Positions 1 to 11,617 of a stretch of DNA of 64,000 nucleotides are shown here, one piece after another. The translations under genes and the position numbers were made by a program. The DNA is taken from the NCBI GenBank assembly GCA_015345905.1, contig JADDTR010000013.1:124001-188000 (forward strand), read 5' to 3'. This DNA is from Aotearoamyces nothofagi (Eukaryota; Ascomycota; Leotiomycetes; Leotiales; Tympanidaceae). The notes under the pieces are model-generated. The model made no database searches, was not told the DNA's origin, and was given only the letters and a program-made list of their open reading frames with translations. The number at the start of each line of letters is the position of its first letter. Position 1 is the stretch's first letter.

Positions 1-138
1 TCTATCGCCTTGTCAGCTCTGTGATATATAATGCACTTATCGCACTTACATAAAGAGCGACCTTATTCCTAGAGCTATCTGAAGGTTTCCCTCCCGTCTC
101 TTTGTCGTTCTCCTGGCTACCTTCCCGAGTATTGGTAC

Positions 139-3100
139 CTAATGGTGTTTTCTAATATCATCAGGTGTAAACATCTCAATTTGTGTGCCCCAATCATATT
201 GTAGACTTACCATGCACAAAGGCTTCATATATCGTGGTCTGTCCTCACCACCGGAGAGTTCATGCCAGCTCTCACGAACAAACTGGTCCAGCTGAGAATG
301 TTCTTTATTTGTGTCGCATATCATCTTCAAAAGATCCTTCGTTCTGATGTCAGTGCTTCTACCTCTTAACTGAACCTTGGAATTTTATACCTCAATCCAA
401 GTTACCTATTTACAATGCTGTTAGCGTCGTGCCTCTTTATTCGAAGTTAATTTGCATCTTACATTATTAGATGGCACATGAATCCATCTAAACAAAAAGT
501 TGGAACTGGACTCTTTCGATGGTTTATTCCTAGGTTTATTCCCTGATTTAGTTTGGTCGGCCTTTCCCGATGTATCCTTACTCGGCTTATTAGACTCAGG
601 CTGGTTGTCTTTATTGTCTGTTCCAATGGATTTCCCAGGATTTCGCGCGTCAGACATGATATTTTCTGGTCCTTCTCCATATATAACATCATAAACGCTA
701 CTTACCCGGGGCCTAAAATCAACCCGCCTAGCATCCTCCAAGAAGTACACGATGGTTGTATCAAACTTGTCACATATATATTTTTCACTGGCCGAAGGAG
801 TGTGTTGCTCTGGTTTTCCTTCGTTATCCACAAAATGCCGGGCTCTTCCCTGAACAGCTGGAGGCTTGTGGAGTGTGTCCACAATTTGACGGATTCGTTC
901 ATACTTTCCTGTCAGATCGGACTCTTGGGTAGTACCTGGACTTTGTAATTCTGTCATTATTGCTTCCTTCGCTGTATTGGCCCACCATCTAGCAGCTTTA
1001 ATATTTTTAGGTTTCAGCATCTCTGTGCCCCCCTTTGCTAGCAGGTTGGAGACCACTTTTGTGTCGCCAGAATAGACAGCCCAATCTAAAGCTGTCATTT
1101 TATGGCCTTCGTCCTTCTTTTCATTGCATTTTCTCTTTCTATAGAGCAAAAGTACGATCTTAACCTCACCAATGTCAGAAGCCCATATCAATGCGTCATC
1201 TACCTGTGTAGAAGGTTGAGAGTAATCACCGAAGTCAACCACCTCTATCTTCTCCAGGAGAGATAGCACTGTCTCTGAAGAATTGGATGATATAGCTAGG
1301 GAAAGTGCCGTTTGGCCATCGATATTTCTCGCAGCTATTTCCTTCTGCCAATTATCCTTATGGTTGATTTCATATTTTGCCAGCAACATACCAACCACTG
1401 CGGCTCGGCCATTCTTAGCTGCATGATGCAGTGGGGTTTCATTTCTAAAATCCTCACTCTCTATACCTACACCTTCTTTCATCAAAAGGGCAACCACTTC
1501 TGTGTGCCCGTTCTCAGCAGCAATATGCAGTGATGTGGCGCGCTTCTCGGTAGTTTCTTCAATAGTGGCCTTTTTGGAGCATAGCAGTTGAACAAGTGAT
1601 AGCTTACCAATCTGAGCAGCAACGTGCAGTGCTGTCCACCCGTTGTTATCCTTTACTGACGGATCTGCATCGTGTTTTAGGAGGAAGCTCACAAGTTCTT
1701 CATTAGCATTTTGAGCTGCAATATGTAGTGGTGTCCGTCCATAATCATCTCGAGCTAGCACTTTTGCGCCGTTATTTAGTAACAGACTGGCAACTGCTTC
1801 GTGGTTATTTTGAGCTGCAGAATGCAGTGGTGTCCATTCCTCGTCATCTGTAGCTGTTGCTAATGCGCCGTTGTTGAGCAGCACATTGGCAATTGCCTCA
1901 TGCCCATTTTGAGCTGCTGAATGCAGTGGTGTCCATCCCTCATTATCGCTAGCTGTTGCTTTTGCACCGTTCTTCATCAACAGACTGACAATTGCTTCAT
2001 AACCGTTTTGTGCTGCAATATGCAGTGGCGTCCATCCCTCGTAATCTGCAACTGTTGCTTCTGCACCGTTTTCAAGCAGCAGCTTTACAATTGTCTCAAA
2101 GCCCTCTTGGGCTGCCCTTCGTAGTGGTGTACGTCCCGTTTTATCCGCGACCGATACTTCCGCTTGACTTTTTAGTAGTAATAGCCTCAGGATTGCTTCA
2201 TATCCACTTCTAGCTGCTGAGTATAGTGGAGTCCATCCGTCGACATCTACAGTCGATACATCTGCTGCATTTTCAAGCAGCAGGCTGACAACTGGTTCAT
2301 GACAGCCTCTGACTGCCAAATGCAACGGAGATTCACGTGAACTTGAGTTTGCACTCAAACTTGCCCCACGAGTTATAAGAAGCTTTGTGGCTTTTTCAGC
2401 GCCATAATATGCAGCAAAATGAAGTGCAGTACTGCCATCATCAGCAGTAGCCTCAAGCCATCCCTCCTTTATTTTTCTCTCCAGATCTGTAGTGCGCAGA
2501 AGGGTCTCCTCTATAATATCCGACATGTCGTATCTAGCAGCTAAGCAGAGCACAGTCTGCCCTTGTTCGTCCTCGTCGCTGAATCGGGCATCGATATCAG
2601 CGCCTTCATCTATCAATCTCTTGAAGTCTTCTAAACGTCCTTCGCTAATAGCTTTTCGCAGCTCTTCGTTTTTTTGAGTCTGCGCCTGTGTATCTCTTTC
2701 GTTTGCCCCATCAATTTGTGAAGATCCCTCTGCATTATCTGCATTGTCGACGTTCTCCCTGCCGGGCTCCACAGCGGAACTAGAAACTTGCGTACTAGGC
2801 TTAGGATCTGACTTTTCCTCCAGTGTATTGGCTTCGTCAAAATGAACCCTCGCAGCCGCCTCTTGGGTGGGAGTACTCAACAGAGGAGGTGATTCACTAT
2901 TACGATCTCTTTGACTGGGAGTCATTCCAGGATCGCCTCGTTCTACTCCCATGACAGTAATTCCTGGAGGAGAACTTGTTTTGAGTATATCCTCTCTATC
3001 TCTCTGTCCCAATCCTTGATCAGTAAATGCCCGAATATTGCTATGGTTGGTCGCTATCTCTGAAGCATTAGAGTCTTTTTTGAATTCTACCTCCTCGTCC

Positions 3101-3246
3101 CCCGTAGTTGAATCTACGGTGTCTTGTACCGCTATTTCTGCGCCCAACAGAACTTCAGGTGTCGTGTCGGACAAATTCCTGAGGCGAGCCAAGACCATCT
3201 CAGCCTCGTCGACATCTCGATTTGAATGAAAGTCCGTCATCATCAA
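139..3246 (-). CDS. Large ankyrin-repeat protein with CorA-like C-terminal tail, two coding exons
   Basis: A protein of about 1006 residues is modelled from 3246 down to 463, then an 87-bp intron (376-462; donor GTAAGA, internal GCTAAC, acceptor CCAAG), then an exon 375-139 ending in TAG. Without that splice the first exon ends at a stop at 421, giving 941 residues. Residues 1-190 are polar and probably disordered. About 15 ankyrin repeats cover roughly residues 195-737, many with the canonical GWTPLHxAAQNG core; the central units are nearly identical. A second disordered stretch is followed by FRWIHVPSNN at about 919-928. This motif, and the segment read in the second exon (CDTNKEHSQLD, RPRYMKPLCM), recall the region before the membrane helices of fungal CorA-like ankyrin proteins. 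No transmembrane pair is seen before the window edge, so further exons to the left are possible. Ankyrin repeats bind proteins; the partner and role are unknown. Three ATGs stand in tandem at the start. Confidence 0.8.
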
Positions 3247-3889
3247 AACGAGGAATACAACCTGTCTCAGCCCATCAAGGTCGCATAACCCAGAAAAGGC
3301 TCAAAGCTTTCAGTCTAGCAAGCTGTCATCGATATAGAAAGAGGTCTTGCATATATATGAGGTGAGCGCTTTCTGCTCACTTTTAAACTCCCAACTGGCC
3401 CCCACTCCAGCTGCCCCGAGCAAGCCTCATCATGCATGCAGGTGACTCGCATCGCACACCAATCGAAGCGACAGATATGAACAGGGTGTATATCTTGCCA
3501 GTGAGATATCTCGATGTAGTAGTGCATTGCGACTTTTCTATCATAAACAACAACAGCGGTAATTTTTTATAAACCCGTTAAGTAATTATTTACCCGCAAT
3601 AATTCGAGTTTATAAAATTCAACAATAAAGTATTTCGAGCATCTAAAATAGTCACTTTTATATGCCACAATCTATTAGGCCCAAGAAGTATCAAAAAATG
3701 ATTATAACCACTTCGACCAAAACCCCCTGCTTTCAAATATAAAATCACATTCGCTCACAATCAATTTCTCCAATCGCGCCACACAACACAATGGAAAAAA
3801 AGAATCACAGTCCACCAGCAGGAGAAGAACTTTACATCACTTCATCTTATCATATTTCTAGATCGTTATCATTTTGAGTTTCCCACATC
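3247..3889. other. Intergenic region upstream of the ankyrin gene
   Basis: About 640 bp lie between the start of the ankyrin gene and the 3' end of the GH74 gene, both on the minus strand. The half nearer the GH74 gene is A+T-rich. Short open frames occur but none shows a domain or plausible composition. It should hold the ankyrin promoter and the GH74 3' untranslated region; no specific site is claimed. Confidence 0.5.
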
Positions 3890-6376
3890 TTATATCCCAT
3901 AAGTCCCCTCCCTCACAGCAGCCGTGCTATTGCTCTCGGTATCGATATCAGCAAACACCACTCCTCGTCCAAAAAACCCCTGATAGACCCTTCCATACAC
4001 CCTCGGATCACCCTGAAGCAAGTACGGCCCACCATACTGATGCGCCTCATCATTGATCCGGACCCAGCTCTCGGCATTATCATCCGATCGATACAGGCCC
4101 GTGATCGGCTCCAGCGCCGTGGTGTTGCCGTACAGATACAGCGCCGGGTTCGTCCGTCCCGGCGCCGGCGCTCCGACGGAGAATAGTTGCGTGTAGGGCG
4201 TCGTGATGAGGCCTTGGAGGACTGAGAGTCCGGAGCTGCCGATCCGAGTCCAGCTCTGCCCGAAATTCTGGCTGTGATATACGCCGGATGTACCCAGCGG
4301 GAGCCAGATCTCGCCCGCGACGCCGAAGTTGACAATGGGTACGGCGCCAGTGTTGGGCGGGAGGCCGATATCCGCCGCGTGGCTGGAGTTTTAGGAAACG
4401 CCAGCGTCTTCGCTGATATACCAGATGCCAGAATCATAGGCGTAGAACGTCTTTGCCTGGACCTTGTCGGAGCTGATATTGCCCGTTCCGATATTCAGAC
4501 CCGTGGGAGCAGTCCAGGTCGCACCATAATCGCTGGAATAGAACGGCCCTGTGGCATTTCGGTATTTTTGTAAATCGCCACCGCTCCATATGATGTGCCT
4601 GCCCGATGAGTCGATGGAGATGGTTCCGCCGCTCTGGCTGCTGTTGTCGACACCGGGTGCACAGGTAGGGAATTTCACCCACCCGGCTCCGCTATCTGTC
4701 GAGAGAGCACCAACGCCGCAGCCATCGTCATAGACAACTCCATTCGCCCCGGTTTTGACAATGACATTTGGATTCCGGCCGGCCCAATCCAGACTATTAA
4801 GATTCGAGAAAGTCGGCGCACCGAACATTGGCTGTGGGGTGAAAAGATCGTCGTGTTTGAAACCGTTGATATCGCCAAAACCAGTGAAGAGGTGCGCACC
4901 CTCAGTCGGACTAATCATTGCTAAATTGGCAGTCTCTTCGATCCCCTGAGCCTGGACGTACCAACTCGGCGCCCAGTTTGAGTCTGCACGAGAGATGTTG
5001 TCGGTCGACCAGATTGTGGCACCGGTGCCGTACATTACATGGTTGGAATCATTGGGATCGATTAGCACTGCGGACATCCACCAGCCAAATTTCGCAGTGC
5101 CGACGACCTGGCTGGGGGCGCCGTAGCCGCCTGTTCGTGCACCGTTATTGAAACTTAGCCAGGGCACTTGGGTGCCGTTCTTTAGGGCTGCCTCTTGCAG
5201 TGGATGTGCCCAGATCCCGTCCACGCCCGAGGGCGAGGAGAGTTGGGCGACATCTTTCCACGTCTTGCCACCGTCGCGGGATAGGAAGAAGCTGTCGATT
5301 GCTGGACCAGGGTCCCGGTCGATTGATGCTACTACGAGTGTGTTTGAATCATCGTGGGCTACGCTGATTCCGTTGAAGCCGCCGAGAGGGAATGTCTGTG
5401 GAGCGTATGGCGGTGGGTAGGTGTTGTTGATGCCGGGTGTGATATCGCTCCAAGTGAAACCATTCGTGTCGACCTTCTGGACAATTCCATATGAGATTCC
5501 ATACGGGCCAGGTGCATCGCCGAAGGTGATATAGAGAACACCAGTTGCTGTCAATACAGCTCTTAGCGGCTGCGGTGCTGTACTTGCTGGCTGGGTATCG
5601 TTTGGGAAGGTAAGAACATCAGTGGTCCAGTTCTGCGGCTGTCCCGGAACCAATTTCCAGTTCGCGCCACTGTCTTGTGTATAGTAAATGCCGTTTGGCG
5701 TAGTTGCTCCAACATAGACAGTACCGTTATGATTTTGGTCGAAGATGACAAAACTGATGCCAATTTCGTTCGCTGCAGCGTCAGGATAATTGGTCACGTT
5801 GGTCCACGTCTTGGCGTAATCCGTGCTCTTCCAAAGACCTTCAGTACGTGTCCCAAAGTACAGCTCGTTCGGACTGAAAGGATTTACAGCCAACCGCTCG
5901 CCATTATTCCTGCCCAGCTCATTTGACCCCATAGGAAATGGTGCTGGGTATATCGAGAATGTCGCTCCTTGGTCATCTGACGCAAAAAATGCAGAGTTGT
6001 TCGAGGTCAAGTACTGTCCTTGCGCTAGGTAAAGCTTGTTTGTTTCTGTAGGATCCAGAGCAAAGCTCTCTGTACCAAACCAGTTCGCATTGGCCGCGCT
6101 GATAAAATCCGTCAATGGAATCCATTGTTGAGCTATATTGCTCCACCTGTATGTGCTTCCAATGTCGGTTCTTACATAAATCAGATTCGGCTCGGCGGGA
6201 TGTGCAACGAAGCCTGTGATAAAACCACCGCCAGTGACGGCAACCGAATTATATCTGTAAGGGTAGCTTTGGGTTCCGTCGTTCACTTTACCGGAAACAT
6301 CGTTTGTGGAAGTTGAAAATGCAACACTTGTTAGAAGGGCAAGGATGCCAACGATCCGGCTAGTTATAAGCACCAT
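3890..6376 (-). CDS. Secreted GH74 xyloglucanase, interrupted by one in-frame stop
   Basis: This encodes a glycoside hydrolase family 74 enzyme (xyloglucanase or oligoxyloglucan reducing-end-specific cellobiohydrolase), which cuts plant-wall xyloglucan outside the cell. Residues 1-20 form a signal peptide (MVLITSRIVGILALLTSVAF). The twin seven-bladed propeller fold is signalled by repeated Asp-box-like motifs (SxDxGxTW, for example in SRDGGKTWKD and SSDYGATWTA). The family's two catalytic aspartates fit D71 in YVRTDIGSTYRW and D530 in SLDWAGRNPN. The frame meets a TAA at 4391-4393 (codon 662). The same frame then continues without interruption for another 166 codons of convincing GH74 sequence (SSHAADIGLPPNTG, WLPLGTSGVYHSQNFG, YQGFFGRGVVFAD) to a natural TAA at 3890-3892. 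No intron of normal size fits around the stop. Full length would be about 828 codons, normal for the family without a CBM1. The truncated product keeps both aspartates but loses the last blades, so it probably cannot close its propeller. A sequencing error is the alternative. Confidence 0.85.
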
Positions 6377-8420
6377 CCTATCGCTAGTTCGGAGTCGGAG
6401 TGAGTTTCAAGAGAATCTCGACGTCTCTTGGCCTGGGAATGAGCTTTATATAATATCTAATTATCATCTTGTAGCATGACAATGGCACGAGTCCATTAAA
6501 CATGACGGAATATCATCCCGACGGGCCGCCCTCACTCGTGGACTCGACGAAGAAGCCATCCATAAATTCACCGTCGGAATAAATATAAAAAAATACATGG
6601 CGGTCAGCAGTCGTGCGGTCGTCGTATGTTCAATCCCGGTTTTCGGCCCTGGTTGATGTATATATTGAGATCGCTGAAAGGTGAGGCTTTTGAGGTAAAG
6701 CTCTTAAAAGAAGCGCAAGGGGACAGGGGCTTTACACGTACCCCGGGGGGCATAGTGTGGGGCAATCCCTCGTTAATGATATTATCCCCAGATGCCCCAC
6801 AGATGCCGTGACGGCGAAGCGATTTTGTACGGAAAATTTGTGTGTTTTCCCGGCGCCCGGTAGTATTAGAATTGAGAGGCGTGGGTTTCCACTAAGGTAA
6901 AATATTACGTCTGAATATTTGTTAAGAATTATCTGTCTAGTCAGGGTAAAAACCATGAAGAAGTGAAGTCACCTTATGTATTCTACGCTAGTTACCAGGG
7001 CGTCACGTGGTGAATGATAACAATATTTCTTTATTTGCAGTATAACTGTATAACATATATTTTGCTCACCACAGTACTAGAAGAGGAGATATAAGAGGTG
7101 TGAAGCTGTACATCCGGGGAATAATTGAAATTTTTGCATTTAAAAGTCGAGAGCCAAGGCGAGCGGAAAATATTCCTAGAAAGAGTACATCGCCCAATAG
7201 TAAATTGTGAGTTATTGAGATGCTTACGAAATAATGAGATAGAGAGATAGACAGCGTTGGCCTTTCAGCCACGTGACGCCGTGCTAGGTAACCTGAGTGT
7301 GATTCTACGGAGACTGAAAGGCCACGTTGCATTTTAATAATTTTACTTGAACCAGACGTCATAATGTATTTAGTTCGATTAATAGACTGTGATAGCTGAG
7401 TGAACCGGTACGCCAACTGGTGAATAATCAGATATGTTTTGTTGCTGTATCACGTGCCGTGGTGTGGACCTTCGCCAACTTCGTAGCAACAGATATTCAT
7501 GCAAAGATTTATGGAGTTCATACGTCATATCCCGTCATACACACCGCAGTAACCACATCGCAACGCATGCATCCTTGCAACGTGTCATCCAGGGTAAAGT
7601 ACGTCCGAAAAACCCCCAATGAGTCACTGAAAATTCGATTTATCAGAGATCTGAAATGCATTGATTGCATCTATCCTGATTTGCTGGTTTCTGCGTTGAT
7701 TGCGATTCAGGTGAGGACTCAGGAGACGAGTCAGGTGATCGGGTATATTACAGGGCTCTGGACTTCGAGAGACTCGAGGGACTCGAATCGGCGAGAACAT
7801 GCTAGCGCTTCGCTAGGAAGGGGGCTAGTATTGAGAATTTTAATCAACAAAAACAATGAAAACTAGACGTTTAGGATGACGATGGTTTGGTTTAGATTTT
7901 CTAGAAAAGGTGTTGATGTGCGGTGATTATGCGATATGGCTCGATGCCTATGATTGTGTTAATCAGGTCCGTCATCACTTTGCAGGCTTTTGAAGAGGCA
8001 GTCACGTGATAGATTCGGCAAGATCGTGTTCGTTCGCGTATCGCGATTTGCGGCACTAAGATCGGAAAGATCAAGGACCCCTCATGGGCATGATAAGCAC
8101 GACAAACATGCGCGCGAGGATCCTTGGAGCAATGAGAATAGAACACCAGCAGCCGCATTGCATATAATATAAAGGCCTTTCTGCTATTGGAATATGATTC
8201 ATACAAACAAACACGTTGTTCGTGGTGCCTGCCAAACATACGATCGCGGCAGGGACGAGCTAGATAAACATCATACGATATTTTTGTCTTAAATAAGACT
8301 TCGAACTACCCGAGTGACTCTGAGTCTTATATAATCACCATCTATTAACTATCTTCTTTCTGTCAAGAATACCATATTCACATATTCCATACAAAGTCCC
8401 TCTAGGTGTTAATTTTGACA
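6377..8420. promoter_or_regulatory. Divergent promoter region between GH74 and dehydrogenase genes
   Basis: This 2.0-kb A+T-rich region separates two divergently transcribed genes and should hold both promoters. Four CACGTG boxes (the bHLH/bZIP target core) are seen at 7004, 7270, 7451 and 8003. A perfect 9-bp inverted repeat (TGTGGGGCA at 6756-6764, TGCCCCACA at 6793-6801) could form a hairpin. Short open frames on both strands have no recognisable domain and are treated as chance. Confidence 0.5.
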
Positions 8421-9615
8421 ATGGCTACAATGCGCGCAGCACGTTATTACGGAAAGGGCGACATCCGAATTGAGGAAATCCCAGAGCCCAAGGTCACCCC
8501 AGGCCATATCAAAATCAAGCCCGCGTTCGTTGGTATCTGTGGAACAGGTCTATCTCCCTCTAGCTCCATTATCCATCCCAGCTTCTAACACTGAAACCAG
8601 ATCTTCATGAGTATCTCGGCGGACCAAACTTCAACCCCGTTACACCACATCCCGTGACGCACGAAACCGTCCCCGTCGGTGTTGGACACGAGTTCTCTGG
8701 AACAGTCTCTGAGGTCGGAGAGGGTGTGACAAGCTTTGTAGTCGGGCAGACAGTCGTTGTGCAGGCCAATCTCTATGACGGAACATGCGCGGCATGTAAG
8801 CAAGGACACATCAACGCCTGTTACAACGGTGGTTTCGTCGGCCTCAGCGGCTGGGGTGGTGGAATGAGCGGTGCCGTCGTTGTGCCAGAGAATTATGTGC
8901 TCGCATTCCCCAAGGAAGTCGGATTAGATATCGGCGCATTGGTCGAGCCTCTGGCTGTCGGATGGCACGCAGTTAACCAGTCGCCTCTGAAGAAAGATTC
9001 CACGATTCTTATTCTCGGAGGAGGACCCATTGGTATTGCGGTTATGCAGGCGCTTAAGGCGAGAGGATCCGGCGAGATAATTGTGAGCGAGATCTCCAAC
9101 CGAAGAAAGGCGTTTGCCATGCAGTTCGGCGCAGATACGGTTGTAGACCCAAGCAAAGAGGATGTGGGCGAGTTTGTTCTGAAGAGGACGAATGGCCGTG
9201 GAGTCGATATTGTTTATGATTGTGCCGGTGTTGCGGTCGGTATAGCCACCGGCTGCAAGGCTATGAAGGCCAAGGGAACAATGGTAAGAAATCACTCGAT
9301 AACCGCGTGGGAGTTAGATGTTGGATAGTAGTGACTGTTGCTGACCTTATTTCTGTGCAGGTCAACGTAGCAATGTTTGAGAAGCCTCTCGCATTCAACC
9401 CCAACGACCTCACCTTCCGTGAAGGCACCTATACCTCCAGTCTCGGATATGTGCACGAGGACTTCCAACAAGTCATTGATGCCATTGCTTCAGGTGCGAT
9501 GAAGCCAGCAGCTATGATTACCCGGAAGATCAAGCTCGAGAATTTAGTCGAAGACGGATACAAGACCCTTGTCGAGCACAAGGATGAGCATGTTAAGGTT
9601 ATGGTCGAGCTATAG
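8421..9615 (+). CDS. Zinc-containing butanediol/sorbitol-type dehydrogenase (MDR family)
   Basis: Three exons (8421-8547, 8601-9283, 9361-9615) encode 354 residues. Introns are 53 bp (8548-8600, branch TCTAAC) and 77 bp (9284-9360, branch GCTGAC). The splice across 8547/8601 restores the catalytic-zinc motif GICGTDLHEY. The family reaction is NAD(P)-dependent oxidation of a vicinal diol or polyol, or reduction of acetoin-like ketones, in the cytosol. Visible motifs are GHEFSGTV (second zinc ligand region), the structural-zinc Cys cluster CAACKQGHINAC, the Rossmann motif LGGGPIGIAVMQ, and the AFVGICGT start of the catalytic domain. The length matches (R,R)-butanediol dehydrogenases. The ATG at 8421 is chosen because the upstream in-frame codons lack an ATG. 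The gene is convergent with the 10.8-kb gene. The substrate cannot be fixed from sequence; a role beside the HR-PKS is possible but unproven. Confidence 0.9.
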
Positions 9616-10833
9616 TGGATAGTATGAAATAGTATACGAAAGGGAACAATTTAGACAGGGGGGAAAATATAGAAAAGGAAAACGGCATAGAGAAAAGGTG
9701 TTGTCGGCCGATTTATACTCGGCAATCGCATATAGACTATTGATTTTTTGAATATAACACTGAATACCCATTCACCAAACCTAGCTCGTTTTCTCTAAAG
9801 ATGTACCGCGTATAATTATCTACATTACTATCCAGTGACATTTAGTGGAATATAATACCACGAAACAGGCATTTTGAGGTAGACCTGAGCTCCCCATCTA
9901 AAACCCCGCTCATCAAGCCCAAGACCCAAAAAAACCTCCAAATCCCCACCAATCAAAAACAGCAAAAGAAAACCCGCAGGGTAGTACATGTTGCACTACA
10001 ACCCACGGGAAAGAAACTCTGCTCGGAGCCAGGCGCCGAGGCCCCGAGTTGGTTTACTTTTTCGCAACACACATAGCGGAATGGAGGAGAGGCGGCTGTC
10101 GAGATAACCTGACTGTCCCCCAGCCGATGGCTGCTAGACTGGGCCGGTGAGAGGCGCTTTCGAGATAAGCTGACCCCCCACCGGACTTTTTGGACAGCCG
10201 GGTTTTTAAGCGGCAAGAAATCCTATGGAGATTCTTGACCACTCGACCACCCAGCTGTTGAAGATCTTTTAGCTTATTTAGTCTTATATACCTTGGGGGA
10301 TGAGAGTGAATGCGAAGTGGCGGCTGGGGTAAGCGAGGGGGTGGTTTTGATGCCTGGTGAAGTTCAAGGCATGACTTAGAGCTTTAGGCGTGGTTTCCAA
10401 GAAAGAGAATCCTTGTCTACGTCTCTGCGTGTTTTGCTCAGTTGATCGAGATGACTAAGCTGAATAATGGTCTACTGCGAGCAATTTGTACAGATTCTCA
10501 AGATTGTTGCATCTTAAAACACGAATCTTCTCATATTTGTTAAAGAAGGGGTGAGGTTGTTCAAAATCCGCTATGAAATCTCGTAGCCAAGTACATCTAA
10601 GTATGGTGGTTTAATTTATATTTCAGCCCCATTCTTGAATATAGGGTCTCTGTTACTTCCTTTCTAGATAGCTAAGATTGATTGAATGATTCCTTTTTCC
10701 TTACAGTCATCAGAGGAGCACCTAGCATGATGCCAGCTCTTATATAATTCATGACACATCAATACCATCAGCATCGAGAAGGCCTGCTATAGCTTTCGTT
10801 TCAATAACAAACCCCCTACTCCCACAGCCAACA
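9616..10833. other. Convergent intergenic region with a short direct repeat
   Basis: This 1.2-kb stretch lies between two convergent genes and should hold both terminators. No gene is seen. Two similar segments of about 32-35 bp, at 10087-10121 and 10149-10180, share GAGAGGCG, CGAGATAA and CTGAC blocks. This local duplication could be the remnant of a short mobile element, but no terminal inverted repeat or target duplication was found. Confidence 0.4.
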
Positions 10834-11617
10834 TCAAATCCCAATCTCGGCACTCTTCCCCTTTCCACCTCCTAAAGCTCTCAACTCCTCGACCTTCGAC
10901 CTAGGAATAACCAAAACAACCTACCAAAGTAAGCCAAGCCACCACAAAGAACAACTCTATAGTACATACCGGTTCCCTATAATAGTGTTCCGCTCTCGCG
11001 CTCCGCCCAGGCCTAGCCTTAAAATAGCTCTCCCTGACAAAATCCCTCAGATCCGACACCCGGTCCTTAACAGTCAGGTCTTCCCGCCGCAGTTCAAAAT
11101 CCACATCCCCAATCCCGCCAACCTGGACGAGACGCCACGACTGCTTCTCGATGGTCGAGAGCTCATGCTTGTACGCAGAGCCGACCTCATCCTCGCCGCT
11201 ATCGCTGTCGTCCTCGTCCTCGTCGCTAAAGCCGTCATCTGGAGAGCAGCAGGAGCAGCTTTGGGTCTTGTCATGGGCGCGCATGCAGGGCCCCTCTTCT
11301 AAATGATCCACATATCCCGTCTCGGTAACGAGGTTGAGCTTGCCGGCGGCTGTCTGTAAGGATGAGACCCGGAAGGAGTCAGTATTGCCTAAGACAAAGG
11401 GTCCGTTCTGAGGACGTTCTTCTGGCTTCAAGACTAGGACATGGATGTTTGAGTCGATGCTAACAGCTTCTAGCCACTGTTGCAACTCGGTGAACAGTTG
11501 GTTTCGTAAGCTCTCGAGACGTGGGACGTCGTCCTGCGTCTCAATCTGCTTCAATGTTTGCTGAATGGCATTCTGGCTTGACTGGGCAGTAATGCCATTA
11601 TTCCTACTTGATGACAT
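10834..11617 (-). CDS. Hypothetical acidic protein with a Cys cluster
   Basis: Two exons (11617-10970 and 10920-10834) around a 49-bp intron (10921-10969, donor GTATGT, acceptor GGTAG) encode 244 residues. Joining them replaces a hydrophobic read-through tail with a charged end (VVLVIPRSKVEEL), which supports the splice. The N-terminal 100 residues look helical and polar (QTLKQIETQDDVPRLESLRN). The middle holds a short Cys cluster (QSCSCCSPDD) and a strongly acidic run (DEDEDDSDSGEDE). A mixed globular-looking region (KQSWRLVQVGGIGDVDFEL) follows. There is no signal peptide or membrane segment. I do not recognise the family. It lies tail-to-tail with the dehydrogenase and directly downstream of the HR-PKS on the same strand, so cluster membership is possible but not shown. 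Confidence 0.65.

Noticed and set aside
3913-4437. 174-codon Arg/Ser-rich frame at the 3' end of the GH74 gene
   Set aside because: It is an out-of-phase shadow; the GH74 frame itself continues past its stop with proper family sequence.
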